Shown here: positions 24,987-32,339 of the stretch, in pieces | How positions within the stretch are numbered: position 1 is the first letter of the stretch | Layout: each line of letters begins with the position of its first letter | Origin: Paractinoplanes polyasparticus | GTDB taxonomy: Bacteria > Actinomycetota > Actinomycetes > Mycobacteriales > Micromonosporaceae | Length of the DNA: 41,732 nt | Assembly (NCBI RefSeq): GCF_019710575.1 | Contig: NZ_JAHWFK010000054.1 | Coordinates: forward strand, 1-41,732 | Direction: 5' to 3' | Notes under the pieces: generated by a model | What the model was told of the DNA's origin: nothing | Database searches by the model: none | The model's input: only the letters and a program-made list of their open reading frames with translations | Made by a program: the position numbers and the translations under genes

Positions 24987-25775
24987 TCAGCGTGCTACGT
25001 GCTCACGAAACCGGACGATCGAGGCGAACTCCTCGGCGTCCAGGCTCGCGCCGCCGATCAGGGCGCCGTCCACATCGGGCTTGGCCATGATCGAGGCGAT
25101 GTTGGCCGCCTTGACCGAGCCGCCGTAGAGCACCCGCACGGCGTCGCCGACCTCGGCCCCGTACACCTCGGTGAGCCGCGCCCGGATCTCGCCGCACACC
25201 TCCTGGGCGTCCTCGGGAGTCGCCGTCTTGCCGGTGCCGATCGCCCAGACCGGCTCGTACGCGATGACGATCTGCTTGACCTGCTCGGCCTTCAGCCCGG
25301 CGAGACCCGCGTCGACCTGCGACTTGCAGTGCGGCACGTGCCCGCTCTCCTCGCGAACGGACAGGCCCTCGCCCACGCACAGGATCGGCGTCAGGTTGTT
25401 CGCGAAGGCCGCCTTCACCTTGGCGTTGACCGTGGCGTCGTCCTCGTTGTGGTACTCACGCCGCTCGGAGTGGCCGGCCAGCACGAAGGTGCAGCCCAGC
25501 TTCTCCAGCATGAAGCCGGCGATCTCCCCGGTATACGCGCCGGACTTGTGGACCGAGATGTCCTGAGCCCCGTACACGATCTGCAGCTTGTCGCCGTCGA
25601 CCGCGGTCTGCACGGTGCGCAGGTCGGTGAACGGCGGCAGGACAGCCACCTCGACGTCGGTCAGCTGCTGCTCGCTCAGGCTCGCGGCCAGCTTCTGCAC
25701 CAGAAGGTTCGCCTCGAAATGGTTGAGGTTCATCTTCCAGTTGCCTGCCATCAGGGGCCGGCGTGCGTCCGCCAT
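24987..25775 (-). CDS. tpiA: Triose-phosphate isomerase
   Basis: A 262-residue TIM-barrel enzyme interconverting dihydroxyacetone phosphate and glyceraldehyde 3-phosphate. Active-site residues are Asn12 and Lys14 in AGNWKMN, His102 in LAGHSERR and Glu174 in IAYEPVWAIGTG. The phosphate-binding LYGGSVK is near the C-terminus. The ATG overlaps the pgk stop by one base (TAATG). Confidence 0.97.
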   Translation of the reverse strand: MADARRPLMAGNWKMNLNHFEANLLVQKLAASLSEQQLTDVEVAVLPPFTDLRTVQTAVDGDKLQIVYGAQDISVHKSGAYTGEIAGFMLEKLGCTFVLAGHSERREYHNEDDATVNAKVKAAFANNLTPILCVGEGLSVREESGHVPHCKSQVDAGLAGLKAEQVKQIVIAYEPVWAIGTGKTATPEDAQEVCGEIRARLTEVYGAEVGDAVRVLYGGSVKAANIASIMAKPDVDGALIGGASLDAEEFASIVRFREHVAR

Positions 25776-26983
25776 TACTTCTCCAGAGCTTCGATGCCGG
25801 GGAGGGTCTTGCCCTCGAGGTATTCCAGGGAGGCGCCGCCACCGGTCGAGATGTGCCCGAAGGCGCTCTCGTCGAGGCCGAGCGTGCGCACGGCCGCGGC
25901 CGAGTCGCCGCCACCGACCACGGAGAAGCCGTCGATCTTGGTGATCGCCTCGGCCACGCCCCGGGTGCCGGCCGCGAACGGCGCCAGCTCGAACACGCCC
26001 ATCGGGCCGTTCCAGAACACCGTCTTGGCGGGGCCGATGGCCTCGGCGAACAGGGCCACCGACTCGGGGCCGATGTCCAGGCCGAGCCGGTCGGCCGGGA
26101 TCTCGGACGCCGGCACGGTCACCGAGTCGGCGTCGGCCGAGAACTCGGTCGCGGCGACGACGTCGACCGGCAGCACGATCCGGCCCTGCGCCTCGGACAG
26201 CAGGTCACGGCAGGTGCCGACCATGTCGTCCTCGAGCAGCGACTTGCCGACCTCGTGGCCCTGGGCCTTGAGGAAGGTGAAGCACATGCCGCCGCCGACC
26301 AGGAGCTTGTCGACCTTGGGCAGCAGCGCCTTGATCACCGCCAGCTTGTCGGACACCTTCGAGCCGCCGAGCACCACGACGTACGGCTGCTCGGGATTCT
26401 CGGTGACCTTCTTGAGCACGTCGACCTCGCGCAGGACGAGACCGCCGGCGTAGTGCGGCAGCACGACCGGCACGTCGTACACCGAAGCGTGCTTGCGGTG
26501 CACAGCGCCGAAAGCGTCGTCCACGTAGAAGTCGGCCAGCGCGGCCAGCTCGCCCGCGAAGGCAGCCCGGGTCGCGTCGTCCTTGGCGGTCTCGCCCTCG
26601 TTGAAGCGCAGGTTCTCGAGCAGCAGCACCTGGCCGTCCTCGAGCGCGCCGGCCTTGGCGCGGGCGTCCTCGCCGACCGTGTCGGCTGCGAAGACCACCG
26701 GCGAGCCGAGCAGTTCACCCAGGCGGGTGGCCACCGGAGCCAGCGTGTACTTGGGGTCGGGCGCGCCCTTGGGGCGGCCCAGGTGCGACATGACGATGAC
26801 GCGGGCGCCCGCGTCACGCAGCGCGATCAGCGTCGGCAGCACCGCCCGGGCGCGGCCGTCGTCGCTGATGACAGCATTTACCCCCTGGGGGGCATTCTTG
26901 TCGAACGGGACGTTCAGGTCGGCGCGTACGAGCACGCGCCGACCCGACACACCCTCGCCGAGCAGGTCGTCGAGAGTCTTCAA
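25775..26983 (-). CDS. pgk: Phosphoglycerate kinase
   Basis: A 402-residue two-domain kinase making ATP from 1,3-bisphosphoglycerate. The N-terminal domain has VLVRADLNVPFD and SHLGRPKG; the C-terminal nucleotide domain has GGSKVSDKL and VGGGDSAAAV. The start is TTG at 26981-26983, 2 bases after the gap stop, with GGAGC inside the end of gap; no ATG or GTG fits the conserved KTLDDLLGEG start. The rare start and tight spacing suggest coupling to gap. Confidence 0.95.
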   Translation of the reverse strand: MKTLDDLLGEGVSGRRVLVRADLNVPFDKNAPQGVNAVISDDGRARAVLPTLIALRDAGARVIVMSHLGRPKGAPDPKYTLAPVATRLGELLGSPVVFAADTVGEDARAKAGALEDGQVLLLENLRFNEGETAKDDATRAAFAGELAALADFYVDDAFGAVHRKHASVYDVPVVLPHYAGGLVLREVDVLKKVTENPEQPYVVVLGGSKVSDKLAVIKALLPKVDKLLVGGGMCFTFLKAQGHEVGKSLLEDDMVGTCRDLLSEAQGRIVLPVDVVAATEFSADADSVTVPASEIPADRLGLDIGPESVALFAEAIGPAKTVFWNGPMGVFELAPFAAGTRGVAEAITKIDGFSVVGGGDSAAAVRTLGLDESAFGHISTGGGASLEYLEGKTLPGIEALEK

Positions 26984-26985
26984 GA

Positions 26986-27984
26986 TCAGGCTCCGACGAG
27001 CTTGACCAGGTCGACGAGGCGGTTCGAGTAGCCCCACTCGTTGTCGTACCAGCCGACGACCTTGACCTGGTTGCCGATCACCTTGGTCAGACCGGCGTCG
27101 AAGATGCAGGATGCCGGGTCGGTGACGATGTCCGAGGAGACGATCTCGTCCTCGGTGTAGACCAGGATGCCCTTGAGCGGGCCGTCCGCGGCGGCCTTGA
27201 TCGCGGCGTTGACCTCTTCGACCGAGGTGTCCTTGCCGGCGGTGAAGGTGAGGTCGGTGGCCGAGCCGGTGGGGATCGGCACCCGCAGCGCGAAGCCGTC
27301 GAGCTTGCCCTTGAGCTCCGGCAGCACGAGGCTGACAGCCTTGGCGGCGCCGGTCGAGGTCGGCACGATGTTGAGGGCCGCGGCGCGGGCGCGACGCAGG
27401 TCCTTGTGCGGGCCGTCCTGCAGGTTCTGGTCCTGGGTGTAGGCGTGGATCGTGGTCATGAGGCCACGCTCGATGCCGATCGTGTCGTTCAGGACCTTCG
27501 CCATCGGGGCAAGGCAGTTGGTGGTGCAGGAAGCGTTCGAGATGATCGTGTGCTTCGCGCCGTCGTACAGGTTGTCGTTGACGCCCATGACGATGGTGAT
27601 GTCTTCGTTCTTGGCCGGGGCCGAGATGATGACCTTCTTGGCGCCCTGGTCGACGTGCGCCTTCGCCTTCGAGGCGTCGGTGAAGAAGCCGGTCGACTCG
27701 ATGACGACGTCGGCGCCCAGGTCGCCCCAGGGCAGGTTGTTCGGGTCCTTCTCGGCGTACGCCTTGAAGGTCTTCCCGGCGACGGTGATCTCGTCGGCGG
27801 TGGCCTTCACCTCGTGCGGCAGGCGGCCGAGGATCGAGTCGTACTTGAGCAGGTGAGCCAGCGTGGCGTTGTCGGTCAGGTCGTTCACGCCGACGATCTC
27901 GATGTCCGCACCCGAGGCGAGAACCGCCCGGAAGAAGTTGCGGCCGATACGGCCGAAGCCGTTGATGCCAACCCGGATGGTCAC
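26986..27984 (-). CDS. gap: Glyceraldehyde-3-phosphate dehydrogenase, type I
   Basis: A 332-residue NAD-dependent enzyme. The Rossmann start IRVGINGFGRIGRNFFRA is quoted as landmark GINGFGRIGR; the catalytic Cys153 is in SNASCTTNCLAP and His180 in TTIHAYTQD. The start is GTG at 27984 with GAGGAG 8 bases upstream. First gene of gap-pgk-tpiA-secG; a TAGGGT -10 about 185 bases upstream may drive the operon. Confidence 0.97.
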   Translation of the reverse strand: MTIRVGINGFGRIGRNFFRAVLASGADIEIVGVNDLTDNATLAHLLKYDSILGRLPHEVKATADEITVAGKTFKAYAEKDPNNLPWGDLGADVVIESTGFFTDASKAKAHVDQGAKKVIISAPAKNEDITIVMGVNDNLYDGAKHTIISNASCTTNCLAPMAKVLNDTIGIERGLMTTIHAYTQDQNLQDGPHKDLRRARAAALNIVPTSTGAAKAVSLVLPELKGKLDGFALRVPIPTGSATDLTFTAGKDTSVEEVNAAIKAAADGPLKGILVYTEDEIVSSDIVTDPASCIFDAGLTKVIGNQVKVVGWYDNEWGYSNRLVDLVKLVGA

Positions 27985-28315
27985 AGGTGGATCTCCTCGT
28001 TTCGGTCCGCCGGATTATGCGACCGGCGGAGGGGTCTGCGTTGCCGACCGCGTCGAGGGCCGGCAAAGGGGCGTCCGGCCGCCGCGCCTGAACTGAGGAG
28101 GCGCCGCGGCGAACCGGCGGCGCACAGCGCGGCCGGCCGAGCTGCCGGCACCGTCGCCGTCGACCTGACCCTATCCGAGTGCCCACGCTTGTTTTGCGCG
28201 GGGTCGCAACCTGAGCGTTACCGAGCCCCCGCGTTAACCTGCGCTTCTTCCGCTCGAAAACCCTTATCCCGTACGCAACGTGACCGTCACCAACCGCAAC
28301 GGAACAGCTTCCGGC
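27985..28315. other. gap leader and upstream region
   Basis: No gene is evident. On the minus strand it holds the gap ribosome site (27993-27998), a probable -10 (28168-28173) and a GC-rich leader of about 175 bases that could fold but shows no recognised riboswitch. The leader is long compared with others in this window. Confidence 0.45.
28168..28173 (-). promoter_or_regulatory. Probable -10 of the gap operon
   Basis: Minus-strand TAGGGT within CGGATAGGGTCAGG, the same string as before tkt and the phosphatase gene. The -35 is not clear. Confidence 0.35.
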
Positions 28316-28345
28316 CCGGCCCCGGTGGTCACCCGCCGGGGCCGG
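28316..28345 (-). terminator. Stem-loop downstream of the coiled-coil pseudogene
   Basis: Perfect 10-base arms CCGGCCCCGG (28316-28325) and CCGGGGCCGG (28336-28345) with a 10-base loop, 24 bases past the inferred stop at 28369. No U-tract. Confidence 0.5.
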
Positions 28346-28368
28346 AGGTGTTGCTCAGCCACCCAGGA

Positions 28369-28632
28369 TCAGGATTCGGCCTTACCTGCGTCCCCGCGGC
28401 GCCCTTCCAGCAGCTGAAGGATGCCCTTCATGCCCACCTTCAGCTCGGCGTCGCAGGGTCTCGAACTGCTCGACCTGCGTCGTGTTCAGCGCTTCAAGCG
28501 CCAGCTTGTGACCGCGCAGCGCCGCTTGATAGTCGGCCACGTCTTGACTCGCACCAGCCGCCAACGTCCGCACCTCCTTCATCTCACCCTCCACCGCCGT
28601 CATCCGCTTTCAAGTTCCTTGATGCCGCTCAT
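28369..28632 (-). pseudogene. Small coiled-coil protein gene with two compensating frameshifts
   Basis: The open stretch 28382-28603 encodes 73 residues beginning MTAVEGEMKEV and ending in unlikely GGHEGHPSAAGRAPRGRR. Changing frame after ETLRRR gives ELKVGMKGILQLLEGRRGD and a stop at 28369, a natural helical continuation. Upstream in that same frame, the ATG at 28632 starts MSGIKELESG and then hits a stop. The two shifts cancel (264 bases in all, 88 triplets), so an intact gene of about 87 residues has probably suffered two indels, or the read has errors. Similar short coiled-coil proteins occur in actinomycetes; the function is unknown. Confidence 0.5.
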
Positions 28633-28704
28633 GGCGAGGGAGTCTTCCGGGTTTTCGAGCGTTGCTGTAAGAGGTTTGCGCGTGGCCGGATCAGCATTAA
28701 CTGA

Positions 28705-28735
28705 ACAAGCGACATGTTGGCACACGTCAGCTTGT
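28705..28735 (-). terminator. Stem-loop after whiA
   Basis: Arms ACAAGCGAC (28705-28713) and GTCAGCTTGT (28726-28735) pair with one bulge, 13 bases past the whiA stop. No U-tract. Confidence 0.4.
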
Positions 28736-28747
28736 CAGGGGGCTAGG

Positions 28748-29728
28748 TCAGCAGGCCATCATCTCCGGGGTCACGGCGGCTTCGGTGTCGGGAATTCCCA
28801 GGTCACGGGCGCGCTTGTCGGCGAGGGCGAGCAGACGCCTTATACGGCCGGCGATCGCATCCTTCGTCAGCGGCGGGTCGGCCAGCGCGCCCAGCTCCTC
28901 GAGCGACGCCTGCCGGTGCTCCAGCCGCAACTGACCGGCCGAGGTGAGGTGGTTGGGAGCCTCGTCGGCCAGGATCTCGAGGGCCCGGGTGACCCGGGCC
29001 GCCGCCGCCACCGCGGCGCGGGCCGAGCGGCGCAGGTTCGCGTCGTCGAAGTTGGCCAGCCGGTTGGCCGTGGCGCGCACCTCACGGCGTACCCGCCGCT
29101 CCTCCCAGGCCAGCACGCTGGAGTGCGCCCCGATCCGGGTGAGCAGCGCGGCGATCGCGTCGCCGTCCTTGATGACCACCCGGTCGACGCCGCGCACCTC
29201 GCGGTCCTTGGCGGTGATGCCGATGCGCCGGGCCGCGCCGCGCAACGCCAGCGCCGCCTCGGGACCGGGGCAGGTGATCTCGAGCGCGCTGGATCGGCCC
29301 GGCTCCGTCAGCGAGCCGTGGGCCATGAACGCGCCCCGCCACGCGGCGACCGCGCAGCAGACGTTGGCCGAGACCACGTGCGGCGGCAGGCCCCGGACGG
29401 GACGGCCGCGCACGTCGAGCAGGCCGGTCTGCCGGGCCAGCGCCTCACCGTCCTTGACGATGCGAACGATGTAGTGGCTGCCCTTGCGCAGCCCGCCCGA
29501 GGCCAGCACGTGCACCTCACTGGGGTAGCCGTAGACGTCGGCGATCTCGCGCCGCAGCCGCCGGGCCACCGCGCCGGTGTCGAGTTCGGCCTCGACCACC
29601 ACCCGTCCGGAGACGATGTGCAGGCCGCCCGCGAACCGGAGAAGGGCCGCCATCTCGGCCCGCCGGCAGCAGGGCTTGGGCACGTCGACCCGGCTCAGCT
29701 CATCCTTGACCGCTGCCGTCATAGCCAT
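28748..29728 (-). CDS. whiA: Sporulation/cell-division regulator WhiA
   Basis: A 326-residue DNA-binding protein with an N-terminal LAGLIDADG-like homing-endonuclease fold that lacks nuclease activity and a C-terminal helix-turn-helix (LEELGALADPPLTKDAIAGRIRRL; landmark LTKDAIAGRIRR). In streptomycetes WhiA works with WhiB to switch on division genes in spore formation. Other landmarks are CCRRAEMAALLRFAGG and NVCCAVAAWRGAF. It follows yvcK after 58 bases in the conserved rapZ-yvcK-whiA order. Confidence 0.95.
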   Translation of the reverse strand: MAMTAAVKDELSRVDVPKPCCRRAEMAALLRFAGGLHIVSGRVVVEAELDTGAVARRLRREIADVYGYPSEVHVLASGGLRKGSHYIVRIVKDGEALARQTGLLDVRGRPVRGLPPHVVSANVCCAVAAWRGAFMAHGSLTEPGRSSALEITCPGPEAALALRGAARRIGITAKDREVRGVDRVVIKDGDAIAALLTRIGAHSSVLAWEERRVRREVRATANRLANFDDANLRRSARAAVAAAARVTRALEILADEAPNHLTSAGQLRLEHRQASLEELGALADPPLTKDAIAGRIRRLLALADKRARDLGIPDTEAAVTPEMMAC

Positions 29729-29786
29729 CGTGTTGTCACCTCATGCGCCGGATCTTGAACAATAAGTGCCGCATTACGCCCTTGCT

Positions 29787-30770
29787 TTAACGATCGGCGC
29801 CCAGGACAGGCACCAGGGCAACCCCCAACGACTCAGGATCATGCCTGGGACTGCCGTCCGCAACGGCCACAGGTGCCAACACCAGGCGGGCGCCCAGAGC
29901 TTCCGCGGCCCGCCGGACGGGTTCGGTCTCCCCCACCCAGTGCGCGTCGGCGACCACCGCGTCGACCCGCAGGCCGGGCAGGTACCAGTGCAGGGCGGCC
30001 AGGTGGTCGGCGGCCGAGAGGCCGAGCGTCTCGTTCTCGGTGGCCAGGTTGAGCGTCACCAGCCGCCGGGCCGAGCTTTTCATGATCGCCTCGGCCAGGC
30101 CCGGCACCATCAGGTGCGGCAGCACGCTGGTGAACCAGCTGCCCGGCCCGAAGATCAACCAGTCCGCCTCGTCGATCGCGGCGATGGCCTGGGCGCACAC
30201 CGGCGGGTCGGCCGGGTCGATGCGGACGGCTTCGACGTGACCGTGCGCGACCGCGACGGCGTGCTGGCCCCGGACGGTGACGACCTCGTGGGGACGCTGC
30301 GGGTCGGCGCCGCGGACGTCGGCCTCTATGCCGATCGCGTGCCGGGCCATCGGCAGCACCCGCCCGCGAGCGCCCACCATCGCGGCCGCCTGGTCGAGCG
30401 CCTGCACCGGGTCGCCCAGCATCTCCATGAGGCCCAGCAGCAGCAAGTTGCCCACGGCGTGCCCCACCAGCGGATCGTTGCCCTCGCCGCGGACCGCCGG
30501 AATCTCGGCGAAGCGGTACTGCAGCAGCCGAGCGGTGCGCTGGGTGATCGGCTGGTCATCGGCGAGCGCGGCCAGGGCCTGGCGCAGGTCGCCGGGCGGC
30601 AGCAACGCGTCCCGCTCGGCCAGCAACCGGCCGCTGGAACCGCCGTCGTCGCCGACGGTGACCACGGCGGTGATGTCGAGTTCGAGCTGGGCGGCGCTGC
30701 TGCGCAGGGCCCGCAACGACGCGCTGAGCCCGTGGCCGCCGCCGAAGGCCACCACCCGTACGGGGGGCAT
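29787..30770 (-). CDS. yvcK: Gluconeogenesis factor YvcK (CofD-like)
   Basis: A 327-residue Rossmann-fold protein of the YvcK/CofD family that binds UDP-sugars and influences cell-wall precursor use and carbon metabolism. VVAFGGGHGLSASLRAL near the N-terminus and VVTVGDDGGSSGRL are the family motifs; IFGPGSWFTSVLPHL is a third. I chose the ATG at 30770, which has GGGAG about 6 bases upstream; a GTG two codons earlier overlaps the rapZ stop (GTGA) but would lie directly on the ribosome site. Confidence 0.93.
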   Translation of the reverse strand: MPPVRVVAFGGGHGLSASLRALRSSAAQLELDITAVVTVGDDGGSSGRLLAERDALLPPGDLRQALAALADDQPITQRTARLLQYRFAEIPAVRGEGNDPLVGHAVGNLLLLGLMEMLGDPVQALDQAAAMVGARGRVLPMARHAIGIEADVRGADPQRPHEVVTVRGQHAVAVAHGHVEAVRIDPADPPVCAQAIAAIDEADWLIFGPGSWFTSVLPHLMVPGLAEAIMKSSARRLVTLNLATENETLGLSAADHLAALHWYLPGLRVDAVVADAHWVGETEPVRRAAEALGARLVLAPVAVADGSPRHDPESLGVALVPVLGADR

Positions 30771-30772
30771 GG

Positions 30773-31684
30773 TCACTCCCGCCCCAGGTCGCGATGGGAG
30801 GAATGGGCCGAGAGACGCATGTCGCGCAGCTGGGCGGTCAGCTCTTCGGTGATCGCGACGCTGCGGTGCTTGCCACCGGTGCAGCCGACGGCGACGGTCA
30901 GGTAGCGCTTGCCCTCGCGCTCGAACCCGGACGCGGTGGCCGCGATCAGCCCGGCGTACGTCTTCACGAAGTCACCCGCGCCCTCCTGGTCGAGGACGTA
31001 GGTGCTCACCGCCTCTTCCAGGCCGGTGTGGTCGCGCAGATCGGGCACCCAGAACGGGTTGGGCAGGAACCGGGCGTCCATCACGTAGTCGGCGTCGGGC
31101 GGCAGGCCGTACTTGAAGCCGAAGGACAGCACGGTGATGCGCAGCCGGCGCACGTCCTCGCCGCCGAACAGCTCCTCGACGCGGCGGCGGAGCTGGTTCA
31201 CGTTGAGATGGCTGGTGTCGATGATCACATCGGACTGCTCCCGGGCCTCGGCCAGCAGTTTGCGCTCGGCCGCGATGCCGTCGGCGAGGCGGCCGTCACC
31301 CTGGAGGGGATGCGAGCGGCGCACCGACTCGAAGCGGCGGATCAGCACGTCGTCCTCGGCGTCGACGAAGACGACCCGCGGCGAGAAGCCCCGTTCGTGC
31401 AGGGCGTGGATGGCCCCGGCGAGGTCGGTCGAGAACGCCCGGCTGCGGACGTCGAGCACCATGGCCGTACGCCGGGCCGCGCCCCCGGCCTGGAACGCGA
31501 GCTGGGCCATGTCGAGCATGAGCGCCTGGGGCAGGTTGTCGACCACGTAGAAACCGACGTTCTCCAGCGCGCGGGCGACTGTGCTGCGCCCACCGCCGGA
31601 GACCCCGGTCACGACCACCAGGTCGGTGGCCACCTCATCAGGATCGGTCGCGTCGGCCACGAACTCCGGCATCGACTCCGTCAC
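30773..31684 (-). CDS. rapZ: RNase adapter / nucleotide-binding protein RapZ
   Basis: A 303-residue P-loop protein. Walker A is GVSGGGRST (residues 27-35), with Arg in place of the usual Lys, a change common in actinobacterial members. The C-terminal domain has VAVGCTGGKHRSV, the sugar-phosphate-binding signature. In E. coli RapZ directs RNase E to GlmZ; that RNA pathway is not known here, so the role is probably nucleotide or metabolite sensing. The GTG at 31684 follows GGAGG after 5 bases. Coupled to yvcK. Confidence 0.93.
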   Translation of the reverse strand: MTESMPEFVADATDPDEVATDLVVVTGVSGGGRSTVARALENVGFYVVDNLPQALMLDMAQLAFQAGGAARRTAMVLDVRSRAFSTDLAGAIHALHERGFSPRVVFVDAEDDVLIRRFESVRRSHPLQGDGRLADGIAAERKLLAEAREQSDVIIDTSHLNVNQLRRRVEELFGGEDVRRLRITVLSFGFKYGLPPDADYVMDARFLPNPFWVPDLRDHTGLEEAVSTYVLDQEGAGDFVKTYAGLIAATASGFEREGKRYLTVAVGCTGGKHRSVAITEELTAQLRDMRLSAHSSHRDLGRE

Positions 31685-32338
31685 GCACGCCTCCCAGCGT
31701 CGCTTCGCCCGCGCCCCCGGCGGACACAACATCCTAGGCCGAAGCCGGCGCCGGCATCCCCTCGGACGCCTGTCATCCATCCGATCGGTGCCGCGGCTCC
31801 GCTCGTCACAACAACAACATCGCGTCCAGCGTTCCACCCCACCGTCTCGATCTTGCAGCGAGGGCCCCGGCCATCCGTGAGCCGCGTCGCCCGGATCAGT
31901 GCCTCGCGGGCCCGGCAGGCTGATTCGTCGATGGATCGCGAGGACATGTGGGCTCGCCTCGACGGCAACTGGCCGCGGCTGTCGCTTTCCATGTAGCCGC
32001 CGACGCAACCGGCGATCTCGACTGGCTGACCCACGCCGCCGACTCCACCGGGCTGCAACCGACCAGCGCGCTCCGGGCTCCAGTGACGGGTCTGATGAGC
32101 CTCCCTCCCGATCGGGGCCGACCCTACGTTCTTTCGGAGGATCGGGCTTCGGGTTGTCCACAGGCGCGGCGATACGGGCCGGGCGCTGTCCACAGGGAGC
32201 GCAGGCCCGGTCACCGCTCGGTGGTGGCGGTCACCGGACGTCGGTGACTGGCTCCTGTTTCGGAATGGCAGCCGGCCGCGCTGAGGCTCAGGCGCCGCCG
32301 GGCCGCACCGCGACTCGACCCCCATTCCGAAACAGGAG
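31685..32338. other. 654-bp intergenic region between uvrC and rapZ
   Basis: No believable gene: open frames are Arg/Gly-rich and antisense-like. It contains two DnaA-box-type sequences (32154-32162 and 32186-32194) and a perfect 18-bp inverted repeat (32251-32339) next to the uvrC stop. The rapZ promoter must lie here if rapZ is not read from uvrC, but I could not pick one. Confidence 0.5.
32154..32194 (+). promoter_or_regulatory. Pair of DnaA boxes
   Basis: TTGTCCACA (32154-32162) matches the preferred streptomycete DnaA box exactly, and CTGTCCACA (32186-32194) differs by one permitted base. They have the same orientation, 32 bases apart (about three helical turns). No dnaA/dnaN or other origin genes are nearby. 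Confidence 0.5.
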
Positions 32339-32339
32339 C
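32251..32339. repeat. Perfect 18-bp inverted repeat next to uvrC
   Basis: GCTCCTGTTTCGGAATGG (32251-32268) and its exact complement (32322-32339) enclose 53 GC-rich bases. The right arm touches the uvrC TAG stop. It may be a long-loop terminator or a small palindromic (MITE-like) insertion; no target duplication was seen. Confidence 0.75.

Noticed and set aside
25775..28186. A single 803-codon gene covering pgk and the region over gap
   Set aside because: The upstream part is the wrong frame of gap; the pgk family begins at KTLDDLLGEG, consistent with the TTG at 26983.
28316..28345. Attenuator of the gap operon
   Set aside because: It lies upstream of the predicted gap -10, so it cannot be in the gap leader.
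32154..32194. Chromosomal or plasmid replication origin
   Set aside because: Only two boxes, no AT-rich unwinding region, and no dnaA, dnaN, rep or par genes nearby.
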